From: Geobacteraceae bacterium
GTDB taxonomy: Bacteria; Desulfobacterota; Desulfuromonadia; Geobacterales; Pseudopelobacteraceae
Direction: 5' to 3'
Assembly (NCBI GenBank): GCA_016720395.1
Contig: JADKKR010000007.1
Coordinates: 62,001-126,000 of the forward strand
DNA: 64,000 bases
Part shown: positions 1-8,914 of the stretch, piece after piece
Position numbering within the stretch: position 1 is the first letter of the stretch
Layout of the letters: every line of letters begins with the position of its first letter
Notes under the pieces: model-generated
Database searches by the model: none
What the model saw: the letters and a program-made list of their open reading frames with translations, nothing else
What the model was told of the DNA's origin: nothing
Position numbers and translations under genes: made by a program

Positions 1-1
1 T

Positions 2-202
2 ACCAAAGGCGTCGTGCGACACGCCGTGATCAATGACCTGCCGCTGGGACGCAATGTCGATGAAGCCCTGCGCATGGTCGATGCGCTTCAGTTTCACGAA
101 ACCCACGGAGATGTCTGCCCGGCCAACTGGAAGCAGGGTGATGATGCCATGAAGCCGACTGCCGAAGGCGTTGCCAGTTATCTCGCCAAGCATAACAAGT
201 AG
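2..202 (+). CDS. Typical 2-Cys peroxiredoxin (AhpC/Prx), C-terminal part
   Basis: Only the last 66 codons lie in the window; the reading frame is open to the left edge. The visible part carries the resolving-cysteine signature GDVCPANW and the C-terminal tail found in typical 2-Cys peroxiredoxins (AhpC/thiol-specific antioxidant family), which reduce H2O2 and organic peroxides in the cytoplasm. The preceding segment (HAVINDLPLGRNVDEALR) matches the conserved region before the resolving cysteine. The peroxidatic cysteine would lie outside the window. A strong hairpin follows the stop codon, so this is probably the end of its transcript. Confidence 0.88.
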   Translation, partial: TKGVVRHAVINDLPLGRNVDEALRMVDALQFHETHGDVCPANWKQGDDAMKPTAEGVASYLAKHNK

Positions 203-225
203 AATATCCCCTGTCCGGATTCAAG

Positions 226-260
226 AGAAAAGGCGCAGCCCGGACGGCTGCGCCTTTTCT
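226..260 (+). terminator. Intrinsic terminator after the peroxiredoxin gene
   Basis: A perfect 15-bp inverted repeat (226-240 with 246-260) has a 5-nt loop, a GC-rich core, and an A-run on the left and T-run on the right. The symmetry means it could work in both directions. It ends the peroxiredoxin gene 23 nt after its stop. Confidence 0.85.
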
Positions 261-297
261 GTTGCCTACGCGCAGGAGACTGAATTACATTGCTACC

Positions 298-2538
298 ATG
301 CAGATGAGCGAGAACGAACATATCCCCCTCCTTTTCGGTCACGACACCCGCACCGGGATTATTGCCGTGGAACCGGCCGGTCATTTTGTGCGGCTGTTTT
401 ACCGGACAGACCAGGGCGTGCATTTTCACGACGAACCGTTTCACCCCTTTATCCTGGTCAGCGACACGGCATTGCTGGGCGGCAGCCGCACGCCCTGTTC
501 CATTCGGACCCTGGCCGGTGACGATACATTCCGTTATCAGTTGCAGTTCGACTCGTGGGGCGACTGCCTGACCGCACGGGACTTTCTGGCAAAGAAAAGC
601 GGCAAGGCACCCGGTGCCGTCGATGCGCCCTATCTGTTCATCCCTGATCTTGCTCACCAGTATCTGCTGTCAACCGGAACGACCCTTTTCAAAGGCCTTG
701 ACTTCACCAGCCTGCGTTGCCTGGCCCTTGACATAGAAACCTTCTGCGCCGAGGGCTATGAATTCTCCAACCCCGAACGTCCCGAAGACCGTATCATATC
801 CATCGCCCTCAAGGACTCCCACGGTGATGAGACCTTACTGCGCGGAGACGTCCTGTCCGAGCCTGAACTGTTACGGGCCTTGACCGAAACCATCCACCGC
901 TGTGATCCGGATGTGATCATCGGGCACAACATCTTCCGCTTCGATCTGGACTACATCGGCAGGCGTGCACGGCTGCACGGCATCGTACTGGACTGGGGCC
1001 GCAACGGAGCGCCGCCCCATATCACCCCCAGCTCCCGCTGGAGTCTGGCCGAAAAGGTCATCGATTTTCCGCGCTGGGATGTGTATGGCCGCCATATCAT
1101 CGACACGTATTTTCTTGTGCAGCTCTACGACATCGGCCTGCGCAGCCTGGAAAGCCACTCCCTGAAACAGGTTGCCCGCCACTTCGGCATCGCTTCCGAT
1201 GAACGGGTCTACCTCGACGGCAACCGGATCAGCGAGACCTTCCTGACTGATCCTGACAGGCTCTTCCGCTACAACCTTGACGATGTACGTGAAACACAGG
1301 CGCTCTTCAGGCTTCTGGCCTACCCCTGGTTCCTGCAGACCAGAATCTTCCCCTACCCGTTCCAGAACTGTCCGCTGCGCGGCAACGCCACTCGCATCAA
1401 CACCCTGTTCCTGCGCGAGTACCTGCACCGTGGGCACTCCATACCGGGCCGCACCTCTGAAACCACCCCCTTCGAGGGAGGCTACACCGAACTGGCCCGC
1501 GAGGGTGTCTGCGGCCCGATTGTCCACTGCGACGTGGCATCCCTTTATCCGTCACTGATGCTGACATACCGCCTGGGACCGGGCAAAGACTCTCTGGGAC
1601 TGTTCCTGCCGATGCTGGCCGAACTGCGGCGGTTCCGCCTGAATGCCAAACAGTCGGCACGCGAGGCTGCAGCCGATGGCGAACGGCACTATTTCGATGC
1701 GCTGCAGCAGGTCTTCAAGGTGCTGATCAACTCGTTCTTCGGCTATCTGGGCGCGGCTCTGCACAACTTCTCCGACCCCGAAGCCGCGGCCGAAGTGACG
1801 CGCCTGGGGCGGGTCACCATCCGGAACATGATCGATCTCTTGAAGGCGGAAGCGGCTGAACCGGTGGAGATCGATACCGACGGAGTTTATTTCCGTCCAC
1901 CGCAGGGGTGCGAAACGGAAGAGCAGGAACAGGCCCTTGTCGGACGTATTTCATCGGGGCTGCCGGAAGGGATCGATGTGGAGCTGGATGGGCGCTTCAG
2001 ATCGATGTTCGCCTACAAGAGCAAAAATTACGCGCTACTGGGTTATGACGGCAGGATCATAATTCGCGGAAGCAGTCTCAGATCCCGCGGTATCGAGCGC
2101 TACCTGCGCGAGTTCATGAGGGAAATGATCACGCTGCTCCTTACCGGAGACTCCTCCGGGGTTGAGCAACTCTATGAAAGCTACGTCGCGCGTCTCCGTT
2201 CCAGGGAACTCGACGTAGCCTGGGTAGCCCGTACCGAAACGATTAACGAATCACCGTTTGCCTATCGCGAAAAGGTGCGACTCGGCAAACGCAATCCCTC
2301 GGCGGCTTTCGAGATCGCTCTGGCAGCACAGCGCAGCTATCGTGCCGGAGATCAGATCAGTTATTATGTCAGCGGTTCGTCCAAGGATGCCGTCGCCTAT
2401 GAAAGCTGCCGGCCGGCAGGCGCCTTCGACCCGGCCCATCCGGATATCAATGTAGCCTACTATATCGAGAAGCTCCGGCATCTCAAAAAGCGTTTCGAAG
2501 CGTTCCTGCCCCGTGAGCCGACCCTGTTTGACCTGTGA
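298..2538 (+). CDS. polB: Family B DNA polymerase (PolB/Pol II type)
   Basis: A DNA-directed DNA polymerase with 3'-5' proofreading, probably used in repair or lesion bypass. Exonuclease motifs are visible: ExoI DIETFC, ExoII HNIFRFDLDY and ExoIII YNLDD. Polymerase motif A is DVASLYPS, motif B KVLINSFFGY, and motif C the expected DTDG; the KxY-type motif is YKSKNY. At 746 residues it is close to other bacterial family B enzymes. The frame is open from a TTG at 262, but that codon abuts the upstream terminator, so ATG 298 (or ATG 304) is preferred. The AGGAG at 274-278 is rather far from either. The gene stands alone between two terminators. Confidence 0.9.
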   Translation: MQMSENEHIPLLFGHDTRTGIIAVEPAGHFVRLFYRTDQGVHFHDEPFHPFILVSDTALLGGSRTPCSIRTLAGDDTFRYQLQFDSWGDCLTARDFLAKKSGKAPGAVDAPYLFIPDLAHQYLLSTGTTLFKGLDFTSLRCLALDIETFCAEGYEFSNPERPEDRIISIALKDSHGDETLLRGDVLSEPELLRALTETIHRCDPDVIIGHNIFRFDLDYIGRRARLHGIVLDWGRNGAPPHITPSSRWSLAEKVIDFPRWDVYGRHIIDTYFLVQLYDIGLRSLESHSLKQVARHFGIASDERVYLDGNRISETFLTDPDRLFRYNLDDVRETQALFRLLAYPWFLQTRIFPYPFQNCPLRGNATRINTLFLREYLHRGHSIPGRTSETTPFEGGYTELAREGVCGPIVHCDVASLYPSLMLTYRLGPGKDSLGLFLPMLAELRRFRLNAKQSAREAAADGERHYFDALQQVFKVLINSFFGYLGAALHNFSDPEAAAEVTRLGRVTIRNMIDLLKAEAAEPVEIDTDGVYFRPPQGCETEEQEQALVGRISSGLPEGIDVELDGRFRSMFAYKSKNYALLGYDGRIIIRGSSLRSRGIERYLREFMREMITLLLTGDSSGVEQLYESYVARLRSRELDVAWVARTETINESPFAYREKVRLGKRNPSAAFEIALAAQRSYRAGDQISYYVSGSSKDAVAYESCRPAGAFDPAHPDINVAYYIEKLRHLKKRFEAFLPREPTLFDL

Positions 2539-2608
2539 TGCTTGCAAGTAAAATTTCTTTGTGATATGAGACAGAAAATAGATTATATTGCGCAGAAAAG
2601 GAGACACC

Positions 2609-3001
2609 ATGAAAAGAACAGCATTTGTCCCCCTTTTGTTACTTGCAGTACTGCTTATTATGCCACTTTCCGCCTTCGCTGAGCAACAACCGGAGATGAT
2701 TGTCGAAAAGATGGCCATAAAGCTCAGCCGCGGTGTTGCCAACACCTTCACCGGCATTGCAGAACTCCCTAAACAGACCATTCTGACCGGCAGGGACATG
2801 GGTGTGGTCGGTTATGTTGTCGTCGGACCTCTCAAGGGCATCGGTATGACTCTCTACCGTACATTCATTGGTCTCACCGAGACTATCTTCTTTGCCGTGC
2901 CCCAGCCGGGCTATTATGACCCAACCATCGATCCGGCCTATGTCTGGGAAGGATGGGAGCCTAAACGGGACACCTCGCCAATTGCACTGGATAGCAAATA
3001 G
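2609..3001 (+). CDS. Exosortase system-associated protein, TIGR04073-like
   Basis: A 130-residue exported protein. Residues 1-24 form a signal peptide ending in SAFA. The mature part has the pattern of the TIGR04073 family (MAIKLSRGVANTFTGIAELP, then a repeated glycine-rich amphipathic stretch and a PGYYDP motif), which is linked by comparative genomics to exosortase/EPS systems. The biochemical role is unknown. ATG 2609 is chosen because AAAGGAG lies 5 nt upstream and the signal peptide starts there. The gene is followed by a strong terminator. An exopolysaccharide locus begins at the other end of this window, but no exosortase is seen. Confidence 0.75.
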   Translation: MKRTAFVPLLLLAVLLIMPLSAFAEQQPEMIVEKMAIKLSRGVANTFTGIAELPKQTILTGRDMGVVGYVVVGPLKGIGMTLYRTFIGLTETIFFAVPQPGYYDPTIDPAYVWEGWEPKRDTSPIALDSK

Positions 3002-3030
3002 AAGATTCCCCGGGAAGAGCGAAAACATGA

Positions 3031-3065
3031 AAAAAGGCGGACCATACATGGTTCGCCTTTTTTTT
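3031..3065. terminator. Bidirectional terminator between convergent genes
   Basis: Inverted repeat with arms at 3031-3043 and 3050-3062, one G-T wobble and a 6-nt loop, flanked by A-runs and T-runs on both sides. It serves the plus-strand TIGR04073-like gene and the minus-strand galU gene. Confidence 0.85.
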
Positions 3066-3087
3066 ACGGGATGCCGGACGCTCGGTA

Positions 3088-3957
3088 TCAGGCCGTCTGT
3101 AACCGCTGACGCAGATATTTCTCGAACTCAACCTTGAATTCATCCCGCTTGAGCGCCATATCAACCGTGGCCTTGAGAAAGCCCAGCTTGTCCCCGCAAT
3201 CATGGCGAAGCCCCTCGAACAGGCATCCGTAGACATTTTCTTCCTTGGAGAGCTTCAATATGGCATCCGTCAGCTGGATCTCGCCCCCCTTGCCGGGCTC
3301 CTGCTGCTCCAGGATATCGAAAATACGCGGCGTCAGTACGTAGCGCCCGATGATGGCCATATCCGACGGTGCCTCCTCCGGAGCCGGCTTTTCAACCATG
3401 TCCGTCACCCTGAACACCCGTTCGGAAAGCTGTTCAGCCTTCACACAGCCGTAGGAGGATATATTTTCCATCGGCACCTTTTCCAGCGCAAGCACGGAAC
3501 CGTTGCGATCGTCGAAGACATCCAGCAGCTGTTTCAGGCAGGGGCGCTGGCTGTCGATGATATCATCCCCCAGCAGAACGGCAAACGGCTCGTTACCGAC
3601 AAAATCCTTGCCGCAGAGAATTGCGTGACCGAGGCCCAGGGCCTTCTTCTGGCGGACGTAGAAGATGTCAACCATGTCCGCGATCTCGCGCATCTTCTTG
3701 AGGGTCTTCTTTTTCCCTTTTTCCTCAAGGTGTATCTCCAGTTCGGTAGATATGTCGAAATGATCTTCGATGGCCCGCTTGCCACGACCGGTAACGAAGA
3801 GGATCTGCTCGATGCCTGCCGCGACGGCCTCTTCCACGACATACTGCACCAGCGGCGTGTCGATCAGCGGCAGCATCTCCTTGGGAGAGGACTTGGTTGC
3901 CGGCAGGAAGCGTGTTCCCATCCCGGCAACCGGGAAAATTGCCTTTTTTACGTTCAC
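3088..3957 (-). CDS. galU: UTP-glucose-1-phosphate uridylyltransferase
   Basis: Makes UDP-glucose from UTP and glucose-1-phosphate for cell envelope and exopolysaccharide sugars. The N-terminal nucleotide-binding loop GMGTRFLPATKSSPKEMLP is intact. The family stretches VTGRGKRAIEDHFD, GHAILCG, LLGDDI, and VEKP with GRYVL are present. At 289 residues it has the usual length. The frame extends to a TTG at 3978, but the GTG at 3957 has GGAGG 7 nt upstream and gives the usual family N-terminus (VKKAIFPVAGMG). It lies 17 nt after metF and is probably cotranscribed with metF and metV. Confidence 0.95.
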   Translation of the reverse strand: MNVKKAIFPVAGMGTRFLPATKSSPKEMLPLIDTPLVQYVVEEAVAAGIEQILFVTGRGKRAIEDHFDISTELEIHLEEKGKKKTLKKMREIADMVDIFYVRQKKALGLGHAILCGKDFVGNEPFAVLLGDDIIDSQRPCLKQLLDVFDDRNGSVLALEKVPMENISSYGCVKAEQLSERVFRVTDMVEKPAPEEAPSDMAIIGRYVLTPRIFDILEQQEPGKGGEIQLTDAILKLSKEENVYGCLFEGLRHDCGDKLGFLKATVDMALKRDEFKVEFEKYLRQRLQTA

Positions 3958-3974
3958 AACAGTACCTCCACGAT

Positions 3975-4850
3975 TCAAGTCAATACAGCTGCAATTTCAG
4001 GTACAACCTCGTCACGCCCCATAGCCATGAGATGAACTCCCTGGCAGATATCGCGGCACGCGACGGCAAGCTCTGTAGCGATCCTGAGCCCTTCCGCGGC
4101 CGGAGCAGCGGAGTTCGCCAGCCGCTCCACGATAGCCGGAGGAATCTTCAGACCCGGAATGTTTCGGTTGATGTATTCGGCCATTTTCGCCGATTTGAGC
4201 ACCAGGATCCCGGCGATGACCTTCACCCCCAGCGGTTCGACCGCTGCGCAGAACATACGTAACCGCTCCGGATCGAAAACCGCCTGGGTCTGGAAAAAGC
4301 GGGCCCCGGCAACGGCTTTTTTCGCCAGCTTGGGGCGGGTCACGACAAACGGTTCCACCTCTGGTGCGGCAGCGGCGCCGGTGAAAAAGGTCGTCCGGCC
4401 GTCCAGCGCCTTGCCGTTGATATCCACACCGTCGTTCAACCCCTGAATCGTCTGGATCAGTACAACCGAATCAAGGTCAAAGACGGCCCGACCCTGGCGG
4501 TGGTCGCCGCAGGTGATATGGTCGCCGGTCAGCGCCAGGATATTATGAATCCCCATAGCGGCAGCCCCCAGCAGGTCACTCTGCAAAGCCAGCCGGTTGC
4601 GGTCGCGGCAGGTGAGCTGCATGATCGGCTCGATGCCTTCGCGTACCAGCAGCGCCGCGGCGGCCAGCGGGCTCATGCGCATATTGGCGCCCTGGTTGTC
4701 GGTGACGTTGATGGCATCCACATGGGGCGCAACAAAAGCCGCCATCTGCATGAATCCGCTCATGTCGCTGCCACGGGGGGGAGCCAATTCGGCGGTAATG
4801 ATAAAATGGTTGTCGCCCATCTTCCGGGACAGCATGGTGGGCATGCTCAT
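3975..4850 (-). CDS. metF: Methylenetetrahydrofolate reductase, catalytic subunit
   Basis: Flavoprotein of the MTHFR fold that interconverts 5,10-methylene- and 5-methyl-tetrahydrofolate for methionine synthesis and C1 metabolism. Conserved features are the early catalytic glutamate (TAELAPPRG), INVTDNQ, the flavin/folate region QLTCRDRN, and the LALTGDH motif. The 291-residue protein has only the catalytic domain. The next gene upstream is a MetV-like zinc protein, as in MetF-MetV pairs of acetogens, so the active enzyme may be a two-subunit complex rather than the E. coli-type enzyme. Confidence 0.9.
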   Translation of the reverse strand: MSMPTMLSRKMGDNHFIITAELAPPRGSDMSGFMQMAAFVAPHVDAINVTDNQGANMRMSPLAAAALLVREGIEPIMQLTCRDRNRLALQSDLLGAAAMGIHNILALTGDHITCGDHRQGRAVFDLDSVVLIQTIQGLNDGVDINGKALDGRTTFFTGAAAAPEVEPFVVTRPKLAKKAVAGARFFQTQAVFDPERLRMFCAAVEPLGVKVIAGILVLKSAKMAEYINRNIPGLKIPPAIVERLANSAAPAAEGLRIATELAVACRDICQGVHLMAMGRDEVVPEIAAVLT

Positions 4851-4910
4851 TTCTCCAGTTTCAGTAGATTACACCTGTTTTATTGGGTAACAAATAATTT
4901 GGCGACCGGC

Positions 4911-5561
4911 TTATTCCTTTTTCAAGGAAAGATTGTGCGGGTGACGCTTGTGCGAAAAATCCCGTGAGGGTGTTGCCCGGCGAAGATTCTCCACCCGCCC
5001 CTGACCTTCCAGGCGCTCGTAGATGGTAACCCAGGCGCAACGATTGCTGCTGTCGACCTCGCAGTTACCATCCTCCATTCCGCCGCAGGGCCCATTGAGC
5101 ATCCCCTTGGGGCAGACCGTCACCGGACAGATACCGCCGGTCTCGTTGAGCCGGCAATCGCCGCACAGGGAACAGCGCTGCTCGAACTGGCCAAAGCGGC
5201 GGATGTTGCCAAGGAATTTGGAATCCGATCCGGCCACGACCTTTTTGTCCGACGCCTCGGCCACGGACTGGATGCCAGCGCCGCATGAGAGAACCAGCAG
5301 GAAGTCGGCCTCGTCCACCTGCTCCTTGCGGGAGCGCAGGTCCCTCCCCGTGCGGAGCATATGGCAGGTCTCATCGATAATGATCGTGCCGGTCACTTCC
5401 TTGCCGGCAGCCGTCAGCTCTTCCTGCATGCGGAAGACTTCTTCCTCACCGCCTGCCTTGCAGACCGTGGCACATTTGGCACAGCCGATGATGAAGACCC
5501 GATTGCCCCCCTCCAGTGCAGGCAGTATCTGGTCCAGCGGTTTCTGGGTCGAAACGATCAT
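4911..5561 (-). CDS. metV: MetV-like MTHFR C-terminal zinc/cysteine protein
   Basis: A 216-residue protein of the MTHFR C-terminal family (MetV-like). It starts with a region rich in GCAKCATVC and ends with a cysteine cluster: CSLCGDC, GICPVTVCPKG, LNGPCGG and CEVD. In acetogens MetV partners MetF and links it to an electron donor; here the partnership is inferred from adjacency (60 nt upstream of metF, same strand). ATG 5561 follows an AAGGTG-like ribosome binding site. The basic tail after residue 190 looks poorly structured. Confidence 0.78.
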   Translation of the reverse strand: MIVSTQKPLDQILPALEGGNRVFIIGCAKCATVCKAGGEEEVFRMQEELTAAGKEVTGTIIIDETCHMLRTGRDLRSRKEQVDEADFLLVLSCGAGIQSVAEASDKKVVAGSDSKFLGNIRRFGQFEQRCSLCGDCRLNETGGICPVTVCPKGMLNGPCGGMEDGNCEVDSSNRCAWVTIYERLEGQGRVENLRRATPSRDFSHKRHPHNLSLKKE

Positions 5562-6086
5562 GCCGTCACCTTGGTGTATACTTCCTTAATTCCAACCGCT
5601 ACAGCGTGGCATACTACTTCGCCGGAGGGCTGCTTGTAAAGTACGTTATGGGATTGTTGGCTTAGCGTTATCAGAATATCATCAGCAGAGGGTCGGGTGA
5701 GAGTAAACCGGCTTTCCCGAAGAATCCGGGTTCAGCTTTATGGGAGTACCACATGATAAAAAACAGGCCGCCCTGTCCACTCTCCCACAACACTACCCCC
5801 TCAGCATAGTGCGGATTTACGGAATACTGAGGCTGGACAAATCGCACTACACTATCGCTATCCGCTTTTACAATCATATCTAGCTTGAATTATTATACTT
5901 TAAATAAACCGGGCTTAATATTGATATCGGCGGGCTTTTTGCAATACCCCAACTTTATTCTACTGTTCAGCGCTACTATAGTGCTGAGCCTTGTGCAAAG
6001 CAGTAAACCCGTGTTGACGCGGGGGCGCAAAACCACAGATCCCGAAAGAGGTTGCCGGACTGCCGGATAGAGGGCGTTGTATGAAT
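5562..6086. other. Intergenic region without a supportable gene
   Basis: About 525 bases between metV and the terminator of the zinc-ribbon gene. A 68-codon minus-strand frame (5671-5877) has no recognisable domain, no good ribosome binding site and unusual composition, so it is not called. The right half is AT-rich. It must contain the metV promoter, but no clear -35/-10 pair stood out. Confidence 0.5.
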
Positions 6087-6120
6087 AAAAAACGCCCTTC
6101 ACATGGAAAAGGCGTTTTCT
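6087..6120 (-). terminator. Terminator of the FmdB-family gene
   Basis: Inverted repeat AAAACGCC/GGCGTTTT (6089-6096 with 6111-6118). On the minus strand it is followed by a T-run; on the plus strand it is followed by CTTTTT, so it may be bidirectional. It lies 50 nt past the stop of the zinc-ribbon gene. Confidence 0.7.
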
Positions 6121-6170
6121 TTTTGACCGGCATGACTCATGGGAATTTACACAACTATCTCTATCAAGCG

Positions 6171-6410
6171 TCATTCACCGCCGCAACATCCGCCTCCGGC
6201 AGCACAGGCCGCCGGCTTGGGAGCCTCGGTTTTCGGGCAGTAGCCCGTGTTAAACCAACCGGATCCTTTCAAACTGAATGCAGTTGCTGAAATCATCTTC
6301 TCCACCGGTCCACCGCATTCGGGACATTCGCTGGCCGGTGCATCAGAGAACTTCTGGCGCAACTCGAACTGGTGATCACAGGCTGAACATCTGTACTCGT
6401 ACATGGGCAT
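6171..6410 (-). CDS. FmdB family zinc ribbon protein
   Basis: A 79-residue protein beginning MPMYEYRCSACDHQFE, the classic start of the FmdB/CxxC zinc ribbon family (PF09723). Two CxxC pairs (CSAC and CPEC) would bind one zinc. The tail is rich in Ala, Gly and Cys (CAAGGGCCGG), as in several family members. The role is unknown; family members have been proposed as regulators or small metal-handling proteins. ATG 6410 gives the conserved N-terminus with AAGGAG 10 nt upstream. An in-frame TTG at 6416 is less likely. Confidence 0.88.
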   Translation of the reverse strand: MPMYEYRCSACDHQFELRQKFSDAPASECPECGGPVEKMISATAFSLKGSGWFNTGYCPKTEAPKPAACAAGGGCCGGE

Positions 6411-6447
6411 GGTCAATCAACTCCTTTTTTTCAAGACATACATTTAC

Positions 6448-6477
6448 ACTATAATAATCCATGGTATGATTTGTCAA
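6448..6477 (-). promoter_or_regulatory. Sigma-70-type promoter for the FmdB-family gene
   Basis: On the minus strand TTGACA (6472-6477) and TATAGT (6448-6453) are separated by 18 nt, about 37 nt upstream of the ATG. This is a near-consensus housekeeping promoter. Confidence 0.65.
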
Positions 6478-6943
6478 TCATGACAGAATTAATTTATCGG
6501 CCCTGATTGTTACCAGGCATTGGCTCAAATTATGCAAAAATTTAAGCACAGCAAAACAAATGTCTGATTAATAGAAACAAGAACTCCCGTCGGCCATAGA
6601 CAATTTACCGTACTTTAACGTGCCTTTACTGAGACAACCGATACAATAGCACGCAAAGAATACAGCTGTTACTCATTAAATACTAAACCTCTACGGGTCA
6701 TCATATCAAGCCATTCAGCCAAATAACTGATTTTTTGAACGGCTAATGACCGACGGAATCCAGGACAAAGAGATCAGCATCTCTGAGGCATGAGGACGAA
6801 AACGGCTGATTTGCAAGATGCGTTGCTATGAATCGACGTGTCATGAAAAGATTTTTGCAGGGGGGCACTAAATTTTGGCAGAAAGGTGGTGAACTACTAC
6901 GAAAGTTATGTATGTCGGCAGCAATCGATGTGTATTACTTGTG
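6478..6943 (+). other. Long AT-rich upstream region of the porin-cytochrome operon
   Basis: About 470 bases with no supportable gene, ahead of the ombB-omaB-omcB type operon. It is clearly AT-richer than the flanking genes. I looked for a c-di-GMP (GEMM-type) riboswitch, which is common before Geobacter cytochrome genes, and did not find its conserved core. I also found no clean -24/-12 element. It presumably holds the promoter and leader of the operon. Confidence 0.4.
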
Positions 6944-6957
6944 AAAGGAGGTTTCTG

Positions 6958-8169
6958 ATGGCTTTTAAAAGAATGTTCTGCTTGCTGACAGGCGCACTCA
7001 TGCTGTTTACGTCGAGCGCAGCCTGGTCGGCGGAAATACATGGCAGAAGTTCCACCCAGTTTATCTGGTTCAACGACATTTACACAGGCAATAAACAGGC
7101 TGAATTTGGCGAATATCTGAGTCTGTCCGTAACCAAACTCGACAAAGACAACAAGCTGACCGTCCAGGGGTATGGACGAATCACCCAAGACGTCCGCAAC
7201 GGCCAGGGAATGAACGGCAGGCTTTACTACCTGTATGGCGATTATTCAAACCTGTTCGACAAACTTGATCTCAGACTGGGTCGCCAGTTTGTCAATTATG
7301 CCGCCGGAAGCGCCCTCATCGACGGCGGCAAGATCGAATTGAAGAATGTCGGACACCTGGCTTTCTCGGTTATGGGCGGCCGCAACGTCTACTTTAGCCT
7401 GGACGGCGAGGCCACCAATGATCGCGACTTTGCCTGGGGTGTTGCAACGTACCTGTATGGCTACCGCAACACCGACGCGGAGTTGAGTTATTTCATGAAG
7501 CTCGATAACGATGGTGTTGCCCGAGATCAGCTGGGTGCAACCTTCAAGCATCACCTGTTCAACTCGCTCAAGGTCTACGGCAATACTCGCTTTGATATGG
7601 CCAGCGAAACCTTCAGTGAAGTACTGGCAGGGGTCAAGTATTTCCCCAACGTCGATCTGGTATTGACCGGCGAGTGGTACCAGAGTTACCCGACCTTTGA
7701 CTCGACCTCCATCTACTCGGTTTTTGCCGTCAGTCGCTACCAGGAGGGCGTATTCAGAGCTGATTACACCATCAACGACAAGATCAATGTCAATGCCGGT
7801 TACAGCAGGCAGATTTATGAAGACGGTGATTCCGATGTATTCAAGATCGGCTGTCGTATTCGCCCGATCGAGAACCTGAGTCTGAACCTCAGCTATGACT
7901 ATCAGGACGGTTACGGAGGCAACCTGAACGGCGCTATCGCAGAGGCCTTCTATGACATAACCAAGCAGATCGAGGTTGCAGCCGGCATCCATTACGACGT
8001 CTATGAGCGTGACAGGGCTACAGGCGAAGAAACCGCCCGCAAATACTGGATGGGAGGCAAGTACAAGATAAACAACAAGATGTCGGCGTCCGTCCGGGTT
8101 GAAGACAACGTGAATGCCCACTACGAGGAAGACTGGGCCGGTCGCGTGGCCTTCAACTACGACTTTTAG
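6958..8169 (+). CDS. ombB: OmbB-like outer-membrane beta-barrel of a porin-cytochrome conduit
   Basis: A 403-residue protein with a signal peptide (residues 1-23, ending WSA) followed by alternating hydrophobic/aromatic beta strands and a C-terminal phenylalanine (NYDF) typical of outer-membrane barrels. The frame extends upstream to 6886, but ATG 6958 has AAAGGAGG just upstream and starts the signal peptide. The following genes encode an 8-heme periplasmic cytochrome and a 12-heme lipoprotein. This is the same order and heme count as OmbB-OmaB-OmcB of Geobacter sulfurreducens, where the barrel lets the two cytochromes pass electrons across the outer membrane. Confidence 0.82.
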   Translation: MAFKRMFCLLTGALMLFTSSAAWSAEIHGRSSTQFIWFNDIYTGNKQAEFGEYLSLSVTKLDKDNKLTVQGYGRITQDVRNGQGMNGRLYYLYGDYSNLFDKLDLRLGRQFVNYAAGSALIDGGKIELKNVGHLAFSVMGGRNVYFSLDGEATNDRDFAWGVATYLYGYRNTDAELSYFMKLDNDGVARDQLGATFKHHLFNSLKVYGNTRFDMASETFSEVLAGVKYFPNVDLVLTGEWYQSYPTFDSTSIYSVFAVSRYQEGVFRADYTINDKINVNAGYSRQIYEDGDSDVFKIGCRIRPIENLSLNLSYDYQDGYGGNLNGAIAEAFYDITKQIEVAAGIHYDVYERDRATGEETARKYWMGGKYKINNKMSASVRVEDNVNAHYEEDWAGRVAFNYDF

Positions 8170-8184
8170 AAAGGGGGGACATAC

Positions 8185-8886
8185 GTGAAAAGAATTGTAT
8201 TCATCATTGCAGTACTTGGCGTTGGACTTATCTGCCTGCAGCAACAGTCCTACGCCAACAAAAAAGAGTCCCACTCTGAATACGCCCGAATGGAGATCCG
8301 GGAATGCAACTCCTGCCATAAGAGTGAGGGCATTTCACCCAACCACGATGCGGATTTTGTAAGGGGTCACAGGGTTTTGGCGAGCAAGGCCGGCAATAAC
8401 TGCAACCAGTGCCATGACCAATCGTGGTGTCTTGATTGCCATCAGGGTGGCGGCAGTGGCAACGACCTGTCGCAGTCAAATTCCGGTCGTGACTTCAAAC
8501 CCAAGAGCCATCGCAGCGATTTTATCAGCATTCATCCGTTAAAAGCCCAGGGCAACCCACAGCAATGCTACCGATGCCACGACCAGAACTACTGCAACGC
8601 ATGTCACAGCCGCTTCCCGAAAGGGTCGCTGCGGATCAAGTCGCACAACCCACTGGGTAGCGGATCGCAGCAGTACGCTGCCAGCAACTGGAATTCTGAC
8701 CACACGGTCGAGGCACGGCGCAACCTGCAGTCATGCCAGACATGCCACCCCGACGGCGATGTCTGCATCCAGTGCCACAGCAGCGGCAAAGTTCGTCCAC
8801 ATCCGCGTAGCTGGAAATCGAACAACATGAAGGACAGGTCCGGCGGCAAGGTCTGCCTGAAGTGCCACATACCGGGAACATATTGA
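8185..8886 (+). CDS. omaB: OmaB-like periplasmic octaheme c-type cytochrome
   Basis: A 233-residue exported protein with a cleavable signal (ending SYA) and eight CxxCH heme motifs: CNSCH, CNQCH, CLDCH, CYRCH, CNACH, CQTCH, CIQCH and CLKCH. Size and heme number match the periplasmic OmaB component of the outer-membrane porin-cytochrome complex. The start is GTG 8185, with GGGGGG 6 nt upstream and only 15 nt after the barrel gene, so the two are in one operon. It probably accepts electrons from periplasmic cytochromes and hands them to the lipoprotein cytochrome through the barrel. Confidence 0.88.
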   Translation: MKRIVFIIAVLGVGLICLQQQSYANKKESHSEYARMEIRECNSCHKSEGISPNHDADFVRGHRVLASKAGNNCNQCHDQSWCLDCHQGGGSGNDLSQSNSGRDFKPKSHRSDFISIHPLKAQGNPQQCYRCHDQNYCNACHSRFPKGSLRIKSHNPLGSGSQQYAASNWNSDHTVEARRNLQSCQTCHPDGDVCIQCHSSGKVRPHPRSWKSNNMKDRSGGKVCLKCHIPGTY

Positions 8887-8914
8887 TTTTAAACCAGAAC
8901 AAAGGAGGAAAGCT

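Noticed and set aside
262..297. TTG start extending the DNA polymerase by 12 codons
   Set aside because: It sits 2 nt after the terminator stem, so the transcript would hardly include a ribosome binding site. ATG 298 is more likely.
5671..5877. 68-codon minus-strand frame between metV and the zinc-ribbon gene
   Set aside because: No domain, no clear ribosome binding site and odd composition; treated as intergenic.
6478..6957. c-di-GMP riboswitch before the cytochrome operon
   Set aside because: The conserved GEMM core and P1/P2 pattern were not found.
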